Both the position numbers and the translations under genes were made by a program. 64,000 nucleotides of DNA from Halichondria panicea (Eukaryota; Porifera; Demospongiae; Suberitida; Halichondriidae), in contig NC_087386.1 in the NCBI RefSeq assembly GCF_963675165.1, positions 6,206,066-6,270,065 on the forward strand, given 5' to 3'. Below, piece by piece: positions 34,509 to 54,714 of the stretch. The notes under the pieces are model-generated. The model made no database searches and was not told the origin of the DNA. It saw only the letters and a list, made by a program, of their open reading frames with translations. The first letter of the stretch is position 1, and each line of letters begins with the position of its first letter.

Positions 34509-37505
34509 TCAGTGTAGTAGTTCACACACTTGAGTGTGTCCATTCCTACTAGCCACATCATAGGCAGTACGTCCGTCCTGTACAGTGGATATGTGAGCAG
34601 TTAGTGATGAAGGGAAATAAGGAATTAATCACAAAACCACTGGATTTAATGTTGCCATGGTTATGAACAAAATAATGCTACAGTATCGATGATTACAATC
34701 ATGCAGCGTGACTCACATTCGTCTTTTTGTTAACGTCAGCCTTGGCCTCCAACAACATTCTAACAACTCCACAGTGACCGTGTAGACTGGCAATGTGCAA
34801 TGCCGTCCCACCCTTCTCAACCTGTACAGACCAAATAATTATTAATACAGACAAGCAGTAAATCTCACGGTTTGTTGAATGTCCACTTGAGCCTTTGCAG
34901 CAATCAATAATTCCACTGCCCTCACATGACCATTCTGAGCAGCTACAAACAACGCAGTGGATCCATCCTGTACAGAGTCAAGATAGTGTGAGCAGGTGAA
35001 CCATCCACTCATCACAGACCCACTCATTATACAATATCACATGACTATCTACACTAATGTCAGGGGATACACTAGCCTCGATCCCAGGCCACACTTCCTC
35101 TGAGAGACAGATACCGGTTAACACAGGATAACAACGTGTATGCTCAGTAAAACAATGATGTCACATACCGTATAGCGCGAAATTTTCGAGGCACTTATAT
35201 TTCTGGAATGGCCTCTAAAACCATTTCGTTGCATAATGTTCGTGGAATGACTGCTTACCGGAAGACACGCCTTTTAATCTTTGCACGTTATAGCAGATAA
35301 TTCTAATTAAAGAACAATTTTCGTGGACTTAATTTTCGTGTAGGATCGCTAACCCACAAATTCGCGAAAATTAAGCCCCTCGAAAATTTTGCGCTATAGG
35401 GTATAGAAAGTTCAATTCAAGGTTTCTAGCCCATCTGATAGCATTCTGATAGCTACCCTTATCCTGTTATGTTAACAAAAGACTCATAACCTGCAACAGT
35501 GTGGATGACAATCGTCTGAACGGAGTGAAGGCTGACAATAGCCTATATGGACAGGCCACGCCCATCTAATACTAACTTCGATGAAAGTCTACTATACTAC
35601 TGCTACTGAAAGAAAATAGCTGTACAACAAGCCTATAGCTCTGTCTCTAGCTAGCTAGCTATATATAGCTCTGTGTAGGACTTTCAAATTGTATTCTTGG
35701 TCAGGATATTAAAATAGGGATTTACAGGAATAATATCCATGCGCAAACAGTCAGTAGCAGGCCTTATCATGGCTGAGGTTCAGTGACGGAAACAGTTAGA
35801 TCTAGGTCTACCGTTGAACCTTAGTCAAAGTTATTGTGCATTACATTGGAATGCAATTAAAAGAGAGATCACGAGATGCGTGTCGTACCTCGGTACACCA
35901 ACTACCAGTGCTCTCTACACAAACATGACTAGCTCTGGTGTCTAATGGACCAGGTCAACAGAACATGGGGAGGCTCTGTGGCTAGTGGCCTCTGAGATGT
36001 GTGTACAGTTACTTACTCTCACCTCTTTGGGTACATCAACATTGGCCCCAGCATCGATTAGGAGCTCCATACATTTCTGGTGACCATTGAAACTGGCTGT
36101 CCAAAGAGGAGTCTCTCCCGACTGTACATAGGAGGAAAACAATGTAAACAGCATGTTGTGGGAAATGGTTTGTACAACAAAACCAACCTTGTGCTGAATG
36201 TTGACTGTAGCCTTGGCTGCTAAGAGGACCCTCACTATCTCATCATGTCCATTCCTACTGGCCCAGTGAAGAGCAGTTACACCATCCTGTAGAGACAATA
36301 TCATCAACCAACGGACATAATGGCACTGTAGACAGTATTCCCCTCACCTTGTCTGCCTGGTTGGGATCAGCCCCACACTCCAGTAGCTCCAGAACCACAC
36401 CCACATTACCAGTCTTACAAGCCTCCAAAAATTCCTGGGAGAAAATACACTCTCAGTAAACACACCCAAAAAATGGAATGACACAAATTGTATGTACATG
36501 TTATATACTGTTCAAGATTCTATAGCCACCCACACAGAAGTACCAGCATACAGTCGACACTAACACTATATAAGCTGACAATGCACATTTGATACCTCCA
36601 CCCACTCACTCACGTACCATCCTGGGGTGCTGTAGACACAGCTTTCTGAGTGAGATAATCACTTCGTCAACTGATGGTCTCTGTTGAGGTCGGTCATGGA
36701 GGCAGCTAACAACAAGAGGATAAAGAGCGTGTTTCTGCCCCATTTTGTCACCATGGACAGCAGTGCTTCGACGCATGAGCTCCACCTGTCCCCAGAAAGA
36801 GTTGATATAGTTGTAAAGACTTTGAGGAACGTCGTTGACTTTAGGGAAATCACCGATAACAGTGTGAATGATGAGATGACCGAATGAGAAGATGTCCAGC
36901 TTGGTAGTGTAGGTTGGCTCTTCTCCATGACACTCGGGAGGCATATAGGTTGGATTTCCCGGGACACTTGTCAGAACATGAGTCAATCTGTCCAGGTCCA
37001 CATACCTGGAGACACCCAGGTCTCCGATCTTGGCAGTGAGGTCCTCAGTGAGCAGGATGTTGGGAGCAGTGAGGTCACGATGGATGAGGGGAGGGGTCAG
37101 AGAGTGGAGATAGTGAAGCCCCTTGGATACATCATACAGGATACGGATTCTAGTGGCGATATTCGTGTCTCGATGGGTTTCAACAAAATTAGCCAAGTCA
37201 GAATAAAGCCTCTCCATTATTAAACTGATGTCGCTCTTATCGCGGCCGTAATGGACGCCAACAAAGTTGACTATGTTGGGATGATCCAGACAGCTCAGAA
37301 TACGACATTCATTGCAGAAATTTGTTAAAATCCTCTCTTGATCTTGTAGGAGCAATATGGAGTGGATCTTTTTAGCAATGCAGTGTCTTCCATTCACCGT
37401 CACTCTAAAGACACAGCCATAAGCCCCATGACCAGCTTTGTTCTCCTTTAGATCCAATCCTTCCACCTGGACCACCAGAGCATCAAGATCACTTCTTGTA
37501 GCCAT
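34509..37505 (-). CDS. Ankyrin-repeat protein kinase, copy 1 (481 aa)
   Basis: Seven exons on the minus strand: 37505-36618, 36434-36348, 36286-36188, 36121-36023, 34967-34869, 34821-34717, 34577-34509; sum 1446 nt. Residues 20-285 are a tyrosine-kinase-like domain: G-loop GHGAYGCV, IAKK, HRDLTAPN (catalytic Asp about 144), DLG in place of DFG (162-164), GNPTYMPPE, and the C-lobe RPQQRPSVDEV. Five central ankyrin repeats follow, plus a leading one (29 aa) and a partial last one (22 aa). Each repeat is one phase-0 exon, usually 99 bp. The domain order resembles RIPK4/ANKK1, but orthology is not claimed. The kinase is encoded in one uninterrupted exon, unlike copies 2 and 3. The start was chosen because copy 2 begins at the same Met. 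It is divergent from the FATP fragment. Confidence 0.9.
35166..35403. mobile_element. MITE-like TACCGTATAGCG-family element in the kinase copy 1 intron
   Basis: Left end TACCGTATAGCGCGAAATTT, right end AAATTTTGCGCTATAGGGTA. It is a subfamily with GCGCGAA rather than GCGGGTAA. Confidence 0.75.
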
Positions 37506-37688
37506 TTTGAAGTTTTGCAGAAAAAGGGGAGTATTTCGTTGTGTTCGTTGGTCATATGACACATACTCCTACTGCGCATGCCCAAATAATTGGTATTCAG
37601 TAACCGCGGTGTATTTCAGAGGCTTAATGATCTTTACCAAATCAGACACATAAATAAATTCAAGGACTTGCATGATGTGTCTTGGACC
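37506..37688. promoter_or_regulatory. Divergent region between kinase copy 1 and the FATP fragment
   Basis: 183 bp, nearly identical to 52126-52318 in the second unit, so the promoter was duplicated with the genes. It contains CTACTGCGCATGCCC, a palindromic GCGCATGC core. Confidence 0.45.
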
Positions 37689-39077
37689 ATGGCGAATGGA
37701 GAATCTAAAGACCTACTGTATAGGCAACACAGTTCATGGTAAGTGTGAGTACCCTCCCACCCTACAATAGATACCTCCATCAGCTGGCTAAGATATCATT
37801 CTCACTACTCTCATGTGTCTGGATCTGAGAGGTGTCAGATCTTCTAAGTCACGTACCTTTCAACGGCCATCTAGCTAGCTAGCTGCATATATCTGTGGAT
37901 TTTATCATTTCAGTCTGTTATTATTGTGTACAGAATTGCACCTTATTATCTCAGCTACCCCACCACTAGATACCTCACACACACACACCTCGAGTATCAG
38001 AGTGTACTAATCCCGTCTCTCTCTCTCACAGTTTGTTTCGTTCTCCTACTTTCTTTGTGATTGCCGGAGGAGTGACTGACAGTGACTGTGTGTACTCTGT
38101 CCTGCCCCTCTACCATTCCCACGGCCTCGCACACGGTGGAGGGCCTATGATCTACACAGGAGCCACTCTCGTCATTAGGAAAAAGTTCTCTGCCAAACAC
38201 TTTTGGACCGATAGTGCAAAGTACAACTGCACTGTGAGTTGGCTAATTGACTGGGGCTGACCCACTTACATTAATGTCTTAGATAGACAGTACGTGTTGT
38301 TATGCTTTCAGCTATTCTTGCCTTTGCTTTCACTACACAACTTGAGCTATGTATCACTGTGTATGGGTGACATCACTTCATTTATATCCACTGACTCCCC
38401 CACTGTGCAGATGGTGTGCACGATTGGGGAGTTGAATCGCTACGTGATGACCGAACCCCCTCAACCCACTGACACACAACACAAAGTACGTCTAATCATC
38501 ACTGCAGGACTCAGAAAAGCGCTGTGGCTGGAATTCCAGAAACAATTTGAAGTGGATCACATTATCGAGTTTTATGGCTCTACTGAGGGCAACTTTGGTA
38601 TCATCAACATTGACAACAAGCCAGGATCTGTTGGAGCTCTCCCACTGTTTGTACCGTCCCTTCAAAACGTCACTATCCTGAAGCTTCATCCGGAGACTGG
38701 CGATTACCTAAGAGATGAGAATGGTTTCTGTGTCGAGTGTGATATGAGCGAACCTGGTGAAACTGTTTGTGAAGTCTCTCCCTTCTACGGATATCGAAAC
38801 AAAGAAAACTCGGCAAAAAAAATTCTTAGGAATTGTTTCAAAGCAGGAGATGCTTTTTTCAGAACTGGAGACATTATGCGCATTGACGAGGAAGGTTGGG
38901 TGTATTTTTGTGATCGATCTGGGGACATGTTTCGTTGGAAGGGGGAGAACGTATCCACGGCAGAGGTTGAGACTCGTATTGCTACTGTGTTGAAGTTGAC
39001 AGATGTGGTGGTGTACACGGTGTTGAGGTTCCTGGTAACGAGGGGCGTGCTGGAATGGCTGCCATTGTGGGGACTCT
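37689..39077 (+). pseudogene. 5'-truncated fatty acid transport protein (SLC27A/FATP) fragment, unit 1
   Basis: In-phase pieces: 37689-37738 (a short start exon, MANGESKDLLYRQHSS), 38032-38233 and 38411 to about 39018. The two large exons encode the C-terminal half of a very-long-chain acyl-CoA synthetase/transporter: VYSVLPLYHSHG, TLVIRKKFSA, EFYGSTEGNFG and RSGDMFRWKGENVSTAEVE. The N-terminal membrane region and the AMP-binding P-loop (TSGTTGLPK) are missing. Near 39018 two extra bases shift the frame before VEVPGNEGRAGMAA, and the tail then joins ACBD6 sequence and stops. The start exon joins in phase, so a short product of about 200 residues is possible, but the lost P-loop argues against enzyme activity. 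Confidence 0.8.
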
Positions 39078-39228
39078 GGTCATGCAGGGGAGCACTCTGG
39101 CTGGATGAGACACAGAGGAGGCACTAACTGACGACAAGAAGACAATGTTCGACTGGTGTAAGGAGGGGAATGAAAAGAAAGTACAATCTCTACTCTCTGA
39201 CACCAATGTCAATCAAACTGACCAAGAG
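39078..39228 (+). pseudogene. ACBD6 exon 3 fragment fused to the FATP tail
   Basis: It closely matches 33462-33602 (DTEEALTDDKKTMFDWCKEG and the rest up to the donor GAG/GTGAGT). The two sources share GTCATGCAG at the junction, a likely microhomology. No other ACBD6 exon follows here. Confidence 0.85.
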
Positions 39229-39478
39229 GTGAGTAGACAGGTTAATAATGTTATAATATAGTTGTGTTGACCTAACCCCCTGGCTGTATCCGAATCTTGA
39301 CCCCTTCGAGGAGCATGACGAGAGGTTCGTCCATGTTGCCCAGCTGAGACAGGAAGGTCTGGAGGCGGCCAGGCGTTCAGGGGCAGACTACCTCTTTGTG
39401 AGTTATCAGTGTGGTCATCTCTAGCCTCGTTCCCGGCCCATCTATTGTAACGACCTAGCTAGGCTCTCTCTAGACGTA

Positions 39479-40166
39479 CAGTGCATCCAGCTTAGAGAGT
39501 AGATTACCACAAATTTGTGAGTAGCTGTACTTAAATGTAAATATCTTTTGATCGGAACATTTCTAAGAAATGGTGTTGATACCAATGTGTAGGTGAATGA
39601 CCATGAAAACAGTAATCTTGTACAGCTAAGGTCCTAGACTTCATCACATAATTGTTCAATGGTTTAGGTATCCTGACTATCCCTTTATGGGTGTTACATT
39701 ATGTTCATAGTGTTTATAATTCATGATTTACTGGTTTTCAGGTACACTTTTGGTTAGAGTAATAACTTCTGACAAATTAATAGCTTAGCTTTCAAATTTC
39801 TGTAGTAAGTTAACAGATAAATGGGCTACATTTTGATACCAAGAACATCCTATATCCCATTGTTGAGATAACACTGAAAAGCTACATAATTACTATTTTC
39901 TACTGTTTTGATGACATCAGCAGCTGCAAACCACAAACCAATGCCCTTTATCAACCACTATAACAATTTGTTGTTGTTCTATTAATCACCACAAACCCAC
40001 CACCTTATGTTTCCATGGAAACATTTTTGAGTGTTGTAGCTTGGTCATTTACCTACACATTAGTATCAGCACAATTTCTTAGAAAGGTTCCAATCAAAAG
40101 AGATTTACATTTAAGTACAGCTACTCACAAATTTGTGGTAATCTACTCTCTAAGCTGGATGCACTG
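39479..40166. mobile_element. Foldback element with about 125-bp imperfect inverted ends
   Basis: Left end CAGTGCATCCAGCTTAGAGA, right end TCTCTAAGCTGGATGCACTG. Complementarity extends for about 125 bp through TTTGTGAGTAGCTGTACTTA. The same element sits at the same intronic place in unit 2 (about 53275-53949), so it predates the duplication. No ORF. Confidence 0.85.
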
Positions 40167-40178
40167 TGCCATTATGAT

Positions 40179-40340
40179 ACAGTGAAACCTGTCTATAGTG
40201 GTCACCCTGTAAGCAGGTCACCCTCTATAATACAGCCAGGTTAATGGGGCCCAAAGCCTCCATAGCATGTGTTTGGACCTGTGTTAGCAGGCCACCTCTT
40301 TATTTCAACCCCTGTTAGTCTGCCCAAGACAGTAGTAGAT
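40179..40340. repeat. Dispersed ACAGTGAAACCTGTCTATAG repeat
   Basis: Also present at about 53963-54125, 21820-21970 and 60772-60860 (CACCCTCTATAATACAGCCA is the common core). It is probably a fragment of a mobile element; no coding capacity. Confidence 0.65.
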
Positions 40341-40770
40341 ACAGTTTTAGTTATTGCAATTTTGGTATCCACAGTATCTAGCTCAGATTAACTATACAAT
40401 TGTTGTTTATCCAGCGGCTAGACTGTGACAACTTTCTGGTGAACAACAGGACACTACGGATTCTGATGGATCAGCAAAGATAAGTCAGTGCATGTACAGT
40501 CCATAGGGAGGGATAACTTGTCTATATGTACGAGGCTTGCACTGAATACATTATTTGCTGACCTGTGCACTTTATTATGGTACAGGTATGTACATGTAGA
40601 ACAAGTTTGAATTGTCCCCTTCCCTCCACTGTAGATCTGCCTATGCACATTCTGAACACTGAGGTGTTGGGGTTCATGGTCAAACCAGAGGACTATGAGA
40701 GCCTGGACCACGAAAACCTTGGTAAGCCTCTCCCCCTTAAGGCTGCGGTGTCATCTGCTCTTTGTTAGTA

Positions 40771-41069
40771 CAGTAGAACCTCGATTATCCGGCCCTCCAT
40801 TATCCGGAACCTCGATTATCCGGCTTGGCAGTTTTCTTGTTATCAGATCAGAAAATGGGGGTGTCCCTCAAACGCGCATGCGCGTTGTAGCTGTTACCAT
40901 GGAGACATGCCTGCTTATCTTTTGCGCATGCGCAGACAACCATGTGGCACTGTTGTTTATCAATAAAGTGGGTGGATCAAGGCGTGGTTTATCTATTCGA
41001 TTATCCGGCGTATTCACTTATCCGGCCTGCTTCTGGAACCAAGGTGTCCGGATAATCGAGGTTCTACTG
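40771..41069. mobile_element. Tigger/pogo-like MITE flanked by TA
   Basis: The ends are CAGTAGAACCTCGATTATCC and its complement GGATAATCGAGGTTCTACTG, flanked by TA on both sides (40769-40770 and 41070-41071). This end sequence is characteristic of pogo/Tigger-type Tc1-mariner transposons. The corresponding place in unit 2 (near 54570) has no insertion, so the event followed the duplication. Confidence 0.88.
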
Positions 41070-41213
41070 TATAGCCAGTAGCCATCTCAGTGTGTGCTGA
41101 TGTAGCTCCATTGTTGCTGTGAACAATGTGTGTGGGCGGGTATAATTAGTGCAGGTCATAATAGAGGGGCTCTTTTAATAGTGTTCCCACAACATCCTTG
41201 ACTGTGTATCCAT

Positions 41214-42436
41214 TAGTGTGTGTGTTGTCTCCCCCCACACGGTGGACCACCCCCCTATACTGCATTAGTGTGTGTATTGTCTCCCCCCACACGGTGGACC
41301 ACCCTGCACTAGTGTGCGTGTTGTCTCCCCCCACACAGTGGACCACCCCCCTATACTGCATTAGTGTGTGTATTGTCTCCCCACACGGTGTGTGTGTTGT
41401 CTCCCCACACGGTGGACCACCCCCCTATACTGCATTAGTGTGTGTATTGTCTCCCCACACGGTGTGTGTGTTGTCTCCCCACACGGTGGACCACCCCCCT
41501 ATACTGCATTAGTGTGTGTATTGTCTCCCCCCACACAGTGGACCACCCCCCTATACTGCATTAGTGTGTCCCCCCACACAGTGGACCACCCCCTATACTG
41601 CATTAGTGTGTGTATTGTCTCCCCCCACACAGTGGACCACCCCCCTATACTGCATTAGTGTGCGTATTGTCTCCCCCCACACAGTGCACCACCCCCCTAT
41701 ACTGCATTAGTGTGCGTATTGTCTCCCCCACACAGTGGACCACCCCCCTATACTGCATTAGTGTGCGTATTGTCTCCCCCCACACAGTGGACCACCCCCC
41801 TATACTGCATTAGTGTGTGTATTGTCTCCCCCCAAACAGTGGACGACCCCCCTATACTGCATTAGTGTGCATATTGTTTCCCCCCACATAGTGGACCACC
41901 CCCCTATACTGCATTAGTGTGTGTGTTGTCTCCCCCCCACACCGTGGACCACCCCCCTATACTGTATTAGTGTGTGTATTGTCTCCCCCCACACAGTGGA
42001 CCACCCCCCTATACTGCATTAGTGTGTGTGTTGTCTCCCCCCACACAGTGGACCACCCCCTATACTGCACTAGTGTGTGTATTGTCTCCCCCCACACAGT
42101 GGACCACCCCCCTATACTGCATTAGTGTGTGTGTTGTCTCCCCCCACACGGTGGACCACCCCCCTATACTGCATTAGTGTGTGTGTTGTCTCCCCCCACA
42201 CAGTGGACCGCCCCCCTATACTGCATTAGTGTGTGTGTTGTCTCCCCCCACACAGTGGACCACCCCCCTATACTGCATTAGTGTGTGTGTTGTCTCCCCC
42301 CACACAGTGGACCGCCCCCCTATACTGCATTAGTGTGTGTGTTGTCTCCCCCCACACAGTGGACCACCCCCCTATACTGCATTAGTGTGTGTATTGTCTC
42401 CCCTCACACAGTGGACCACCCCCTATACTGCATTAG
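41214..42436 (+). repeat. 52-bp splice-acceptor minisatellite, short array (about 24 units)
   Basis: The unit is TAGTGTGTGTGTTGTC, then a C-run, then CACAGTGGACCACC and CCCCTATACTGCAT. It is the same unit as the large array at 54715. Several units, mostly in the left half, read CACGGTGG, which destroys the AG, and some are internally shortened. The right edge joins ACBD6 intron 4 sequence at TAGTCAGTTTGGCTGAG. Confidence 0.95.
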
Positions 42437-42716
42437 TCAGTTTGGCTGAGTATCTATGGTAACCTTGGAGATCTTTTTGTATTTGCATTAATGATGGTGA
42501 TCAAGGAAACATATTATACCCTATAGCTGTAGAAGTTGAGCTGGTTATTAGATTTATTCGCGGTAATAATTATTGTCTTTTTTTGAATTCCTTATAATTA
42601 TATTCGTGATTGTATTTCCTCTACAGCTGTGTCATGTGATCATCATGCTGTCATCTCTTATCTACTACAAGTGGGATTCCTATCTCAAGATGTGATTGAG
42701 AATCAAGCACCTATAT
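42433..42716 (+). pseudogene. ACBD6 intron 4 / exon 5 fragment, unit 1
   Basis: Matches 34014-34290: intron sequence, then the acceptor and exon 5 (from 42626, AVSCDHHAVISYLLQV), with an internal deletion and changed end. Confidence 0.85.
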
Positions 42717-42980
42717 AATTATATAGCCTCGATTCCAGGCCGCACCTTTAGACAAACAATTCAATCTAGTTTCAGGTTATTAATTTTGCACATTTCCCAT
42801 TATTGACCAATTAACTTTCAAGTTTTACATGATCAGAATGTAACTTGGTGAAATACATGAGAAACCGTATATAGAAAAAATTTAATTATAAGACAAAATG
42901 ATGTAGTGTATAAATTTGCAATCAACGTATCTATCAGAGGCTAGCTGCCATGGTAACAGTACAGTTAATAAGGTACAGAG

Positions 42981-52125
<9,145 letters not shown>

Positions 52126-52318
52126 TTTGGACTTTTGCAGAAAAAGGTGAGTATCTCTTTGTGTTCATTGGTCATATGACACATACTCCTACTGCGCATG
52201 CCCATATAATTGGTATTCAGTAACCGCGGTGTATTTCAGAGGCTTAATGATCTTTACCAAATCAGACACATAAATACAATAATGTAAATTCAAGGACTTG
52301 CATGATGAGTCTTGGACC

Positions 52319-53085
52319 ATGGCGAATGGAGAATCTAAAGACCTACTGTATAGGCAACACAGTTCATGGTAAGTGTGAGTACCCTCCCACCCTACAATAG
52401 ATACCTCCATCAGCTGGCTAAGATATCATTCTCACTACTCTCATGTGTCTGGATCTCAGAGGCGTCAGATCTTCTAAGTCACCTACCTTTCAACGGCCAT
52501 CTAGCTAGCTAGCTGCATATATCTGTGGATTTTATCATTTCAGTCTGTTATTATTGTGTACAGAATTGTACCTTATTATCTCAGCTACCCCACCACTAGA
52601 TACCTCACACACACACACCTTGAGTATCAGAGTGTACTAATCCCGTCCCTCTCTCTCACAGATTGTTTCGTTCTCCTACTTTCTTTGTGATTGCCGGAGG
52701 AGTGACTGACAGTGACTGTGTGTAATCTGTCCTGCCCCTCTACCATTCCCACGGCCTCGCACACGGTGGAGGGCCTATGAACTACATAGGAGCCACTCTC
52801 GTCATTAGGAAAAAGTTCTCTGCCAAACACATTTTGGACCGATAGTGCAAAGTACAAATGCACTGTGAGTTGGCTAATTGACTGGGGCTAGCTGACCCAC
52901 TTACATTAATGTCTTAGATAGACAGTACGTGTTGTTATGCTTTCAGCTATTCTTGCCTTTGCTTTCACTACACAACTTGAGCTATGTATCACTGTGTACG
53001 GGTGACATCACTTCATTTATATCCACTTACTCCCCCACTGTGCAGATGGTGTGCACGATTGGGGAGTTGAATCGCTATGTGTTGG
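52319..53085 (+). pseudogene. FATP fragment, unit 2 (broken)
   Basis: Copy of the unit 1 fragment: start exon at 52319, exon at 52662 and the first bases of the third exon at 53046. It carries an in-frame TAA at 52723 (a Tyr codon in unit 1), a one-base insertion near 52830, and a TGA formed at the first splice junction. It ends after TIGELNRYV, where it joins COLGALT sequence. Confidence 0.9.
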
Positions 53086-53095
53086 TCCAACCCCC

Positions 53096-54523
53096 TGGCT
53101 GTATCCGAACCTTAACCCCTTCGAGGAGCATGACGAGAGGTTCGTCCATGTTGCCCAGCTGAGACAGGAAGGTCTGGAGGCGGCCAGGCGTTCAGGGGCA
53201 GACTACCTCTTTGTGAGTTATCAGTGTCGCCATCTCTAGCCTCGTTCCTGGCCCATCTATTGTAACGACCTATAGTGCATCCAGCTTAGAGAGTAGATTA
53301 CCACAAATTTGTGAGTAGCTGTACTTAAATGTAAATATCTTTTGATCGGAACATTTCTAAGAAATGGTGTTGATACCAATGTGTAGGTGAATGACCATGA
53401 AAACAGTAATCTTGTACAGCTAAGGTCCTAGACTTCATCACATAATTGTTCAATGGTTTAGGTATCCTGACTATCCCTTTATGGGTGTTACATTATGTTC
53501 ATAGTGTTTATAATTCATGATTTACTGGTTTTCAGGTACACTTTTGGTTAGAGTAATAACTTCTGACAAATTAATAGCTTAGCTTTCAAATTTCTGTAGT
53601 AAGATAACAGATAAATGGGCTACATTTTGATACCAAGAACATCCTATATCCCATTGTTGAGATAACACTGAAAAGCTACATAATTACTATTTTCTACTGT
53701 TTTGATGACATCAGCAGCTGCAAACCTTTATCAACCACTATAACAATTTGTTGTTGTTCTATTAATCACCACAAACCCACCACCTTATGTTTCCATGAAA
53801 ACATTTTTGAGTATGTTGTAGCTTGGTCATTCACCTACACATTAGTATCAGCACAATTTCTTAGAAAGGTTCCAATCAAAAGAGATTTACATTTAAGTAC
53901 AGCTACTCACAAATTTGTGGTAATCTACTCTCTAAGCTGGATGCAGTGTGCCATTATGATACAGTGAAACCTGTCTATAGTGGTCACCCTGTAAGCAGGT
54001 CACCCTCTATAATACAGCCAGGTTAATGAGGCCCAAAGTCTCCATAGCATGTGTTTGGACCTGTGTTAGCAGGCCATCTCTTTATTTCAACCACTGTTAG
54101 TCTGCCCAAGACAGTAGTAGATACAGTTTTAGTTATTGCAATTTTGGTATCCACAGTATCTAGCTCAGATTAACTATACAATTGTTGTTTATCCAGCGGC
54201 TAGACTGTGACAACTTTCTGGTGAACAACAGGACACTAGGGATTCTGATGGATCAGCAAAGGTAAGTCAGTGCGTGTACAGTCCATAGGGAGGGGATAAC
54301 TTGTCTATATGTACGAGGCTTGCACTGAATACATTATTTGCTGACCTATGCACTTTATTATGGTACACGTATGTACATGTAGAACAAGTTTGAATTGTCC
54401 CCTTCCCTCCACTGTAGATCTGCCTATGCACATTCTGAACACCGAGGTGTTTGGGTTCAGAGGACTATGAGAGCCTGGACCTCGCTGCTCAGGACTTCCT
54501 CAACTTTAAGTTGGAGAACCTTG
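53096..54523 (+). pseudogene. Procollagen galactosyltransferase, upstream exon pieces, unit 2
   Basis: Pieces 53096-53212, 54197-54261 (donor intact here, GTAAGT) and 54418-54523. The third piece keeps the segment lost in unit 1 (AAQDFLNFKLENL) but has an 11-bp deletion that shifts its frame. Phase shows that exons are missing between the second and third pieces. The third piece ends in phase 1, which matches the exon at 60016 across the minisatellite, so the array lies in what was one COLGALT intron. Confidence 0.85.
53275..53949. mobile_element. Foldback element, unit 2 copy
   Basis: Same element as 39479-40166, nearly identical, with a short internal deletion near 53728. Confidence 0.8.
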
Positions 54524-54714
54524 GTAAGTCCTTCCCCCTTAAGGCTGCGGTGTCATCTGCTCTTTGTTAGTGTAGCCAGTAGCCATCTCAGTGTGTGCTG
54601 ATGTAGCTCCATTGTTGCTGTGAACAATGTGTGTGGGCGGGTATAATTAGTGCAGGTCATAATAGAGGGGCTCTTTTAATAGTGTTCCCACAACATCCTT
54701 GACTGTGTATCCAT

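Larger units (their letters stand above)
39281..40721 (+). pseudogene. Procollagen galactosyltransferase fragment, unit 1
   Basis: Three exon pieces: 39281-39397 (WLYPNLDPFEEHDERFVHVA to GADYLF), 40415-40479 (RLDCDNFLVNN, the DxD-type metal site region) and 40635-40721 (LPMHILNTEVLGFMVK). These match the N-terminal glycosyltransferase half of COLGALT proteins, which galactosylate hydroxylysine of collagen in the ER. The second piece has lost its donor (GT changed to AT at 40480), and the third has an internal deletion. Exons between the second and third pieces are absent, judging from phase. The exons downstream of the minisatellite that survive in unit 2 are missing here. Confidence 0.85.

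Noticed and set aside
36684..36887. Plus-strand ORF recurring in all three kinase copies (MRSVMEAANNKRIKSVFLPH)
   Set aside because: Antisense of the conserved kinase exon; it recurs only because the exon is duplicated.
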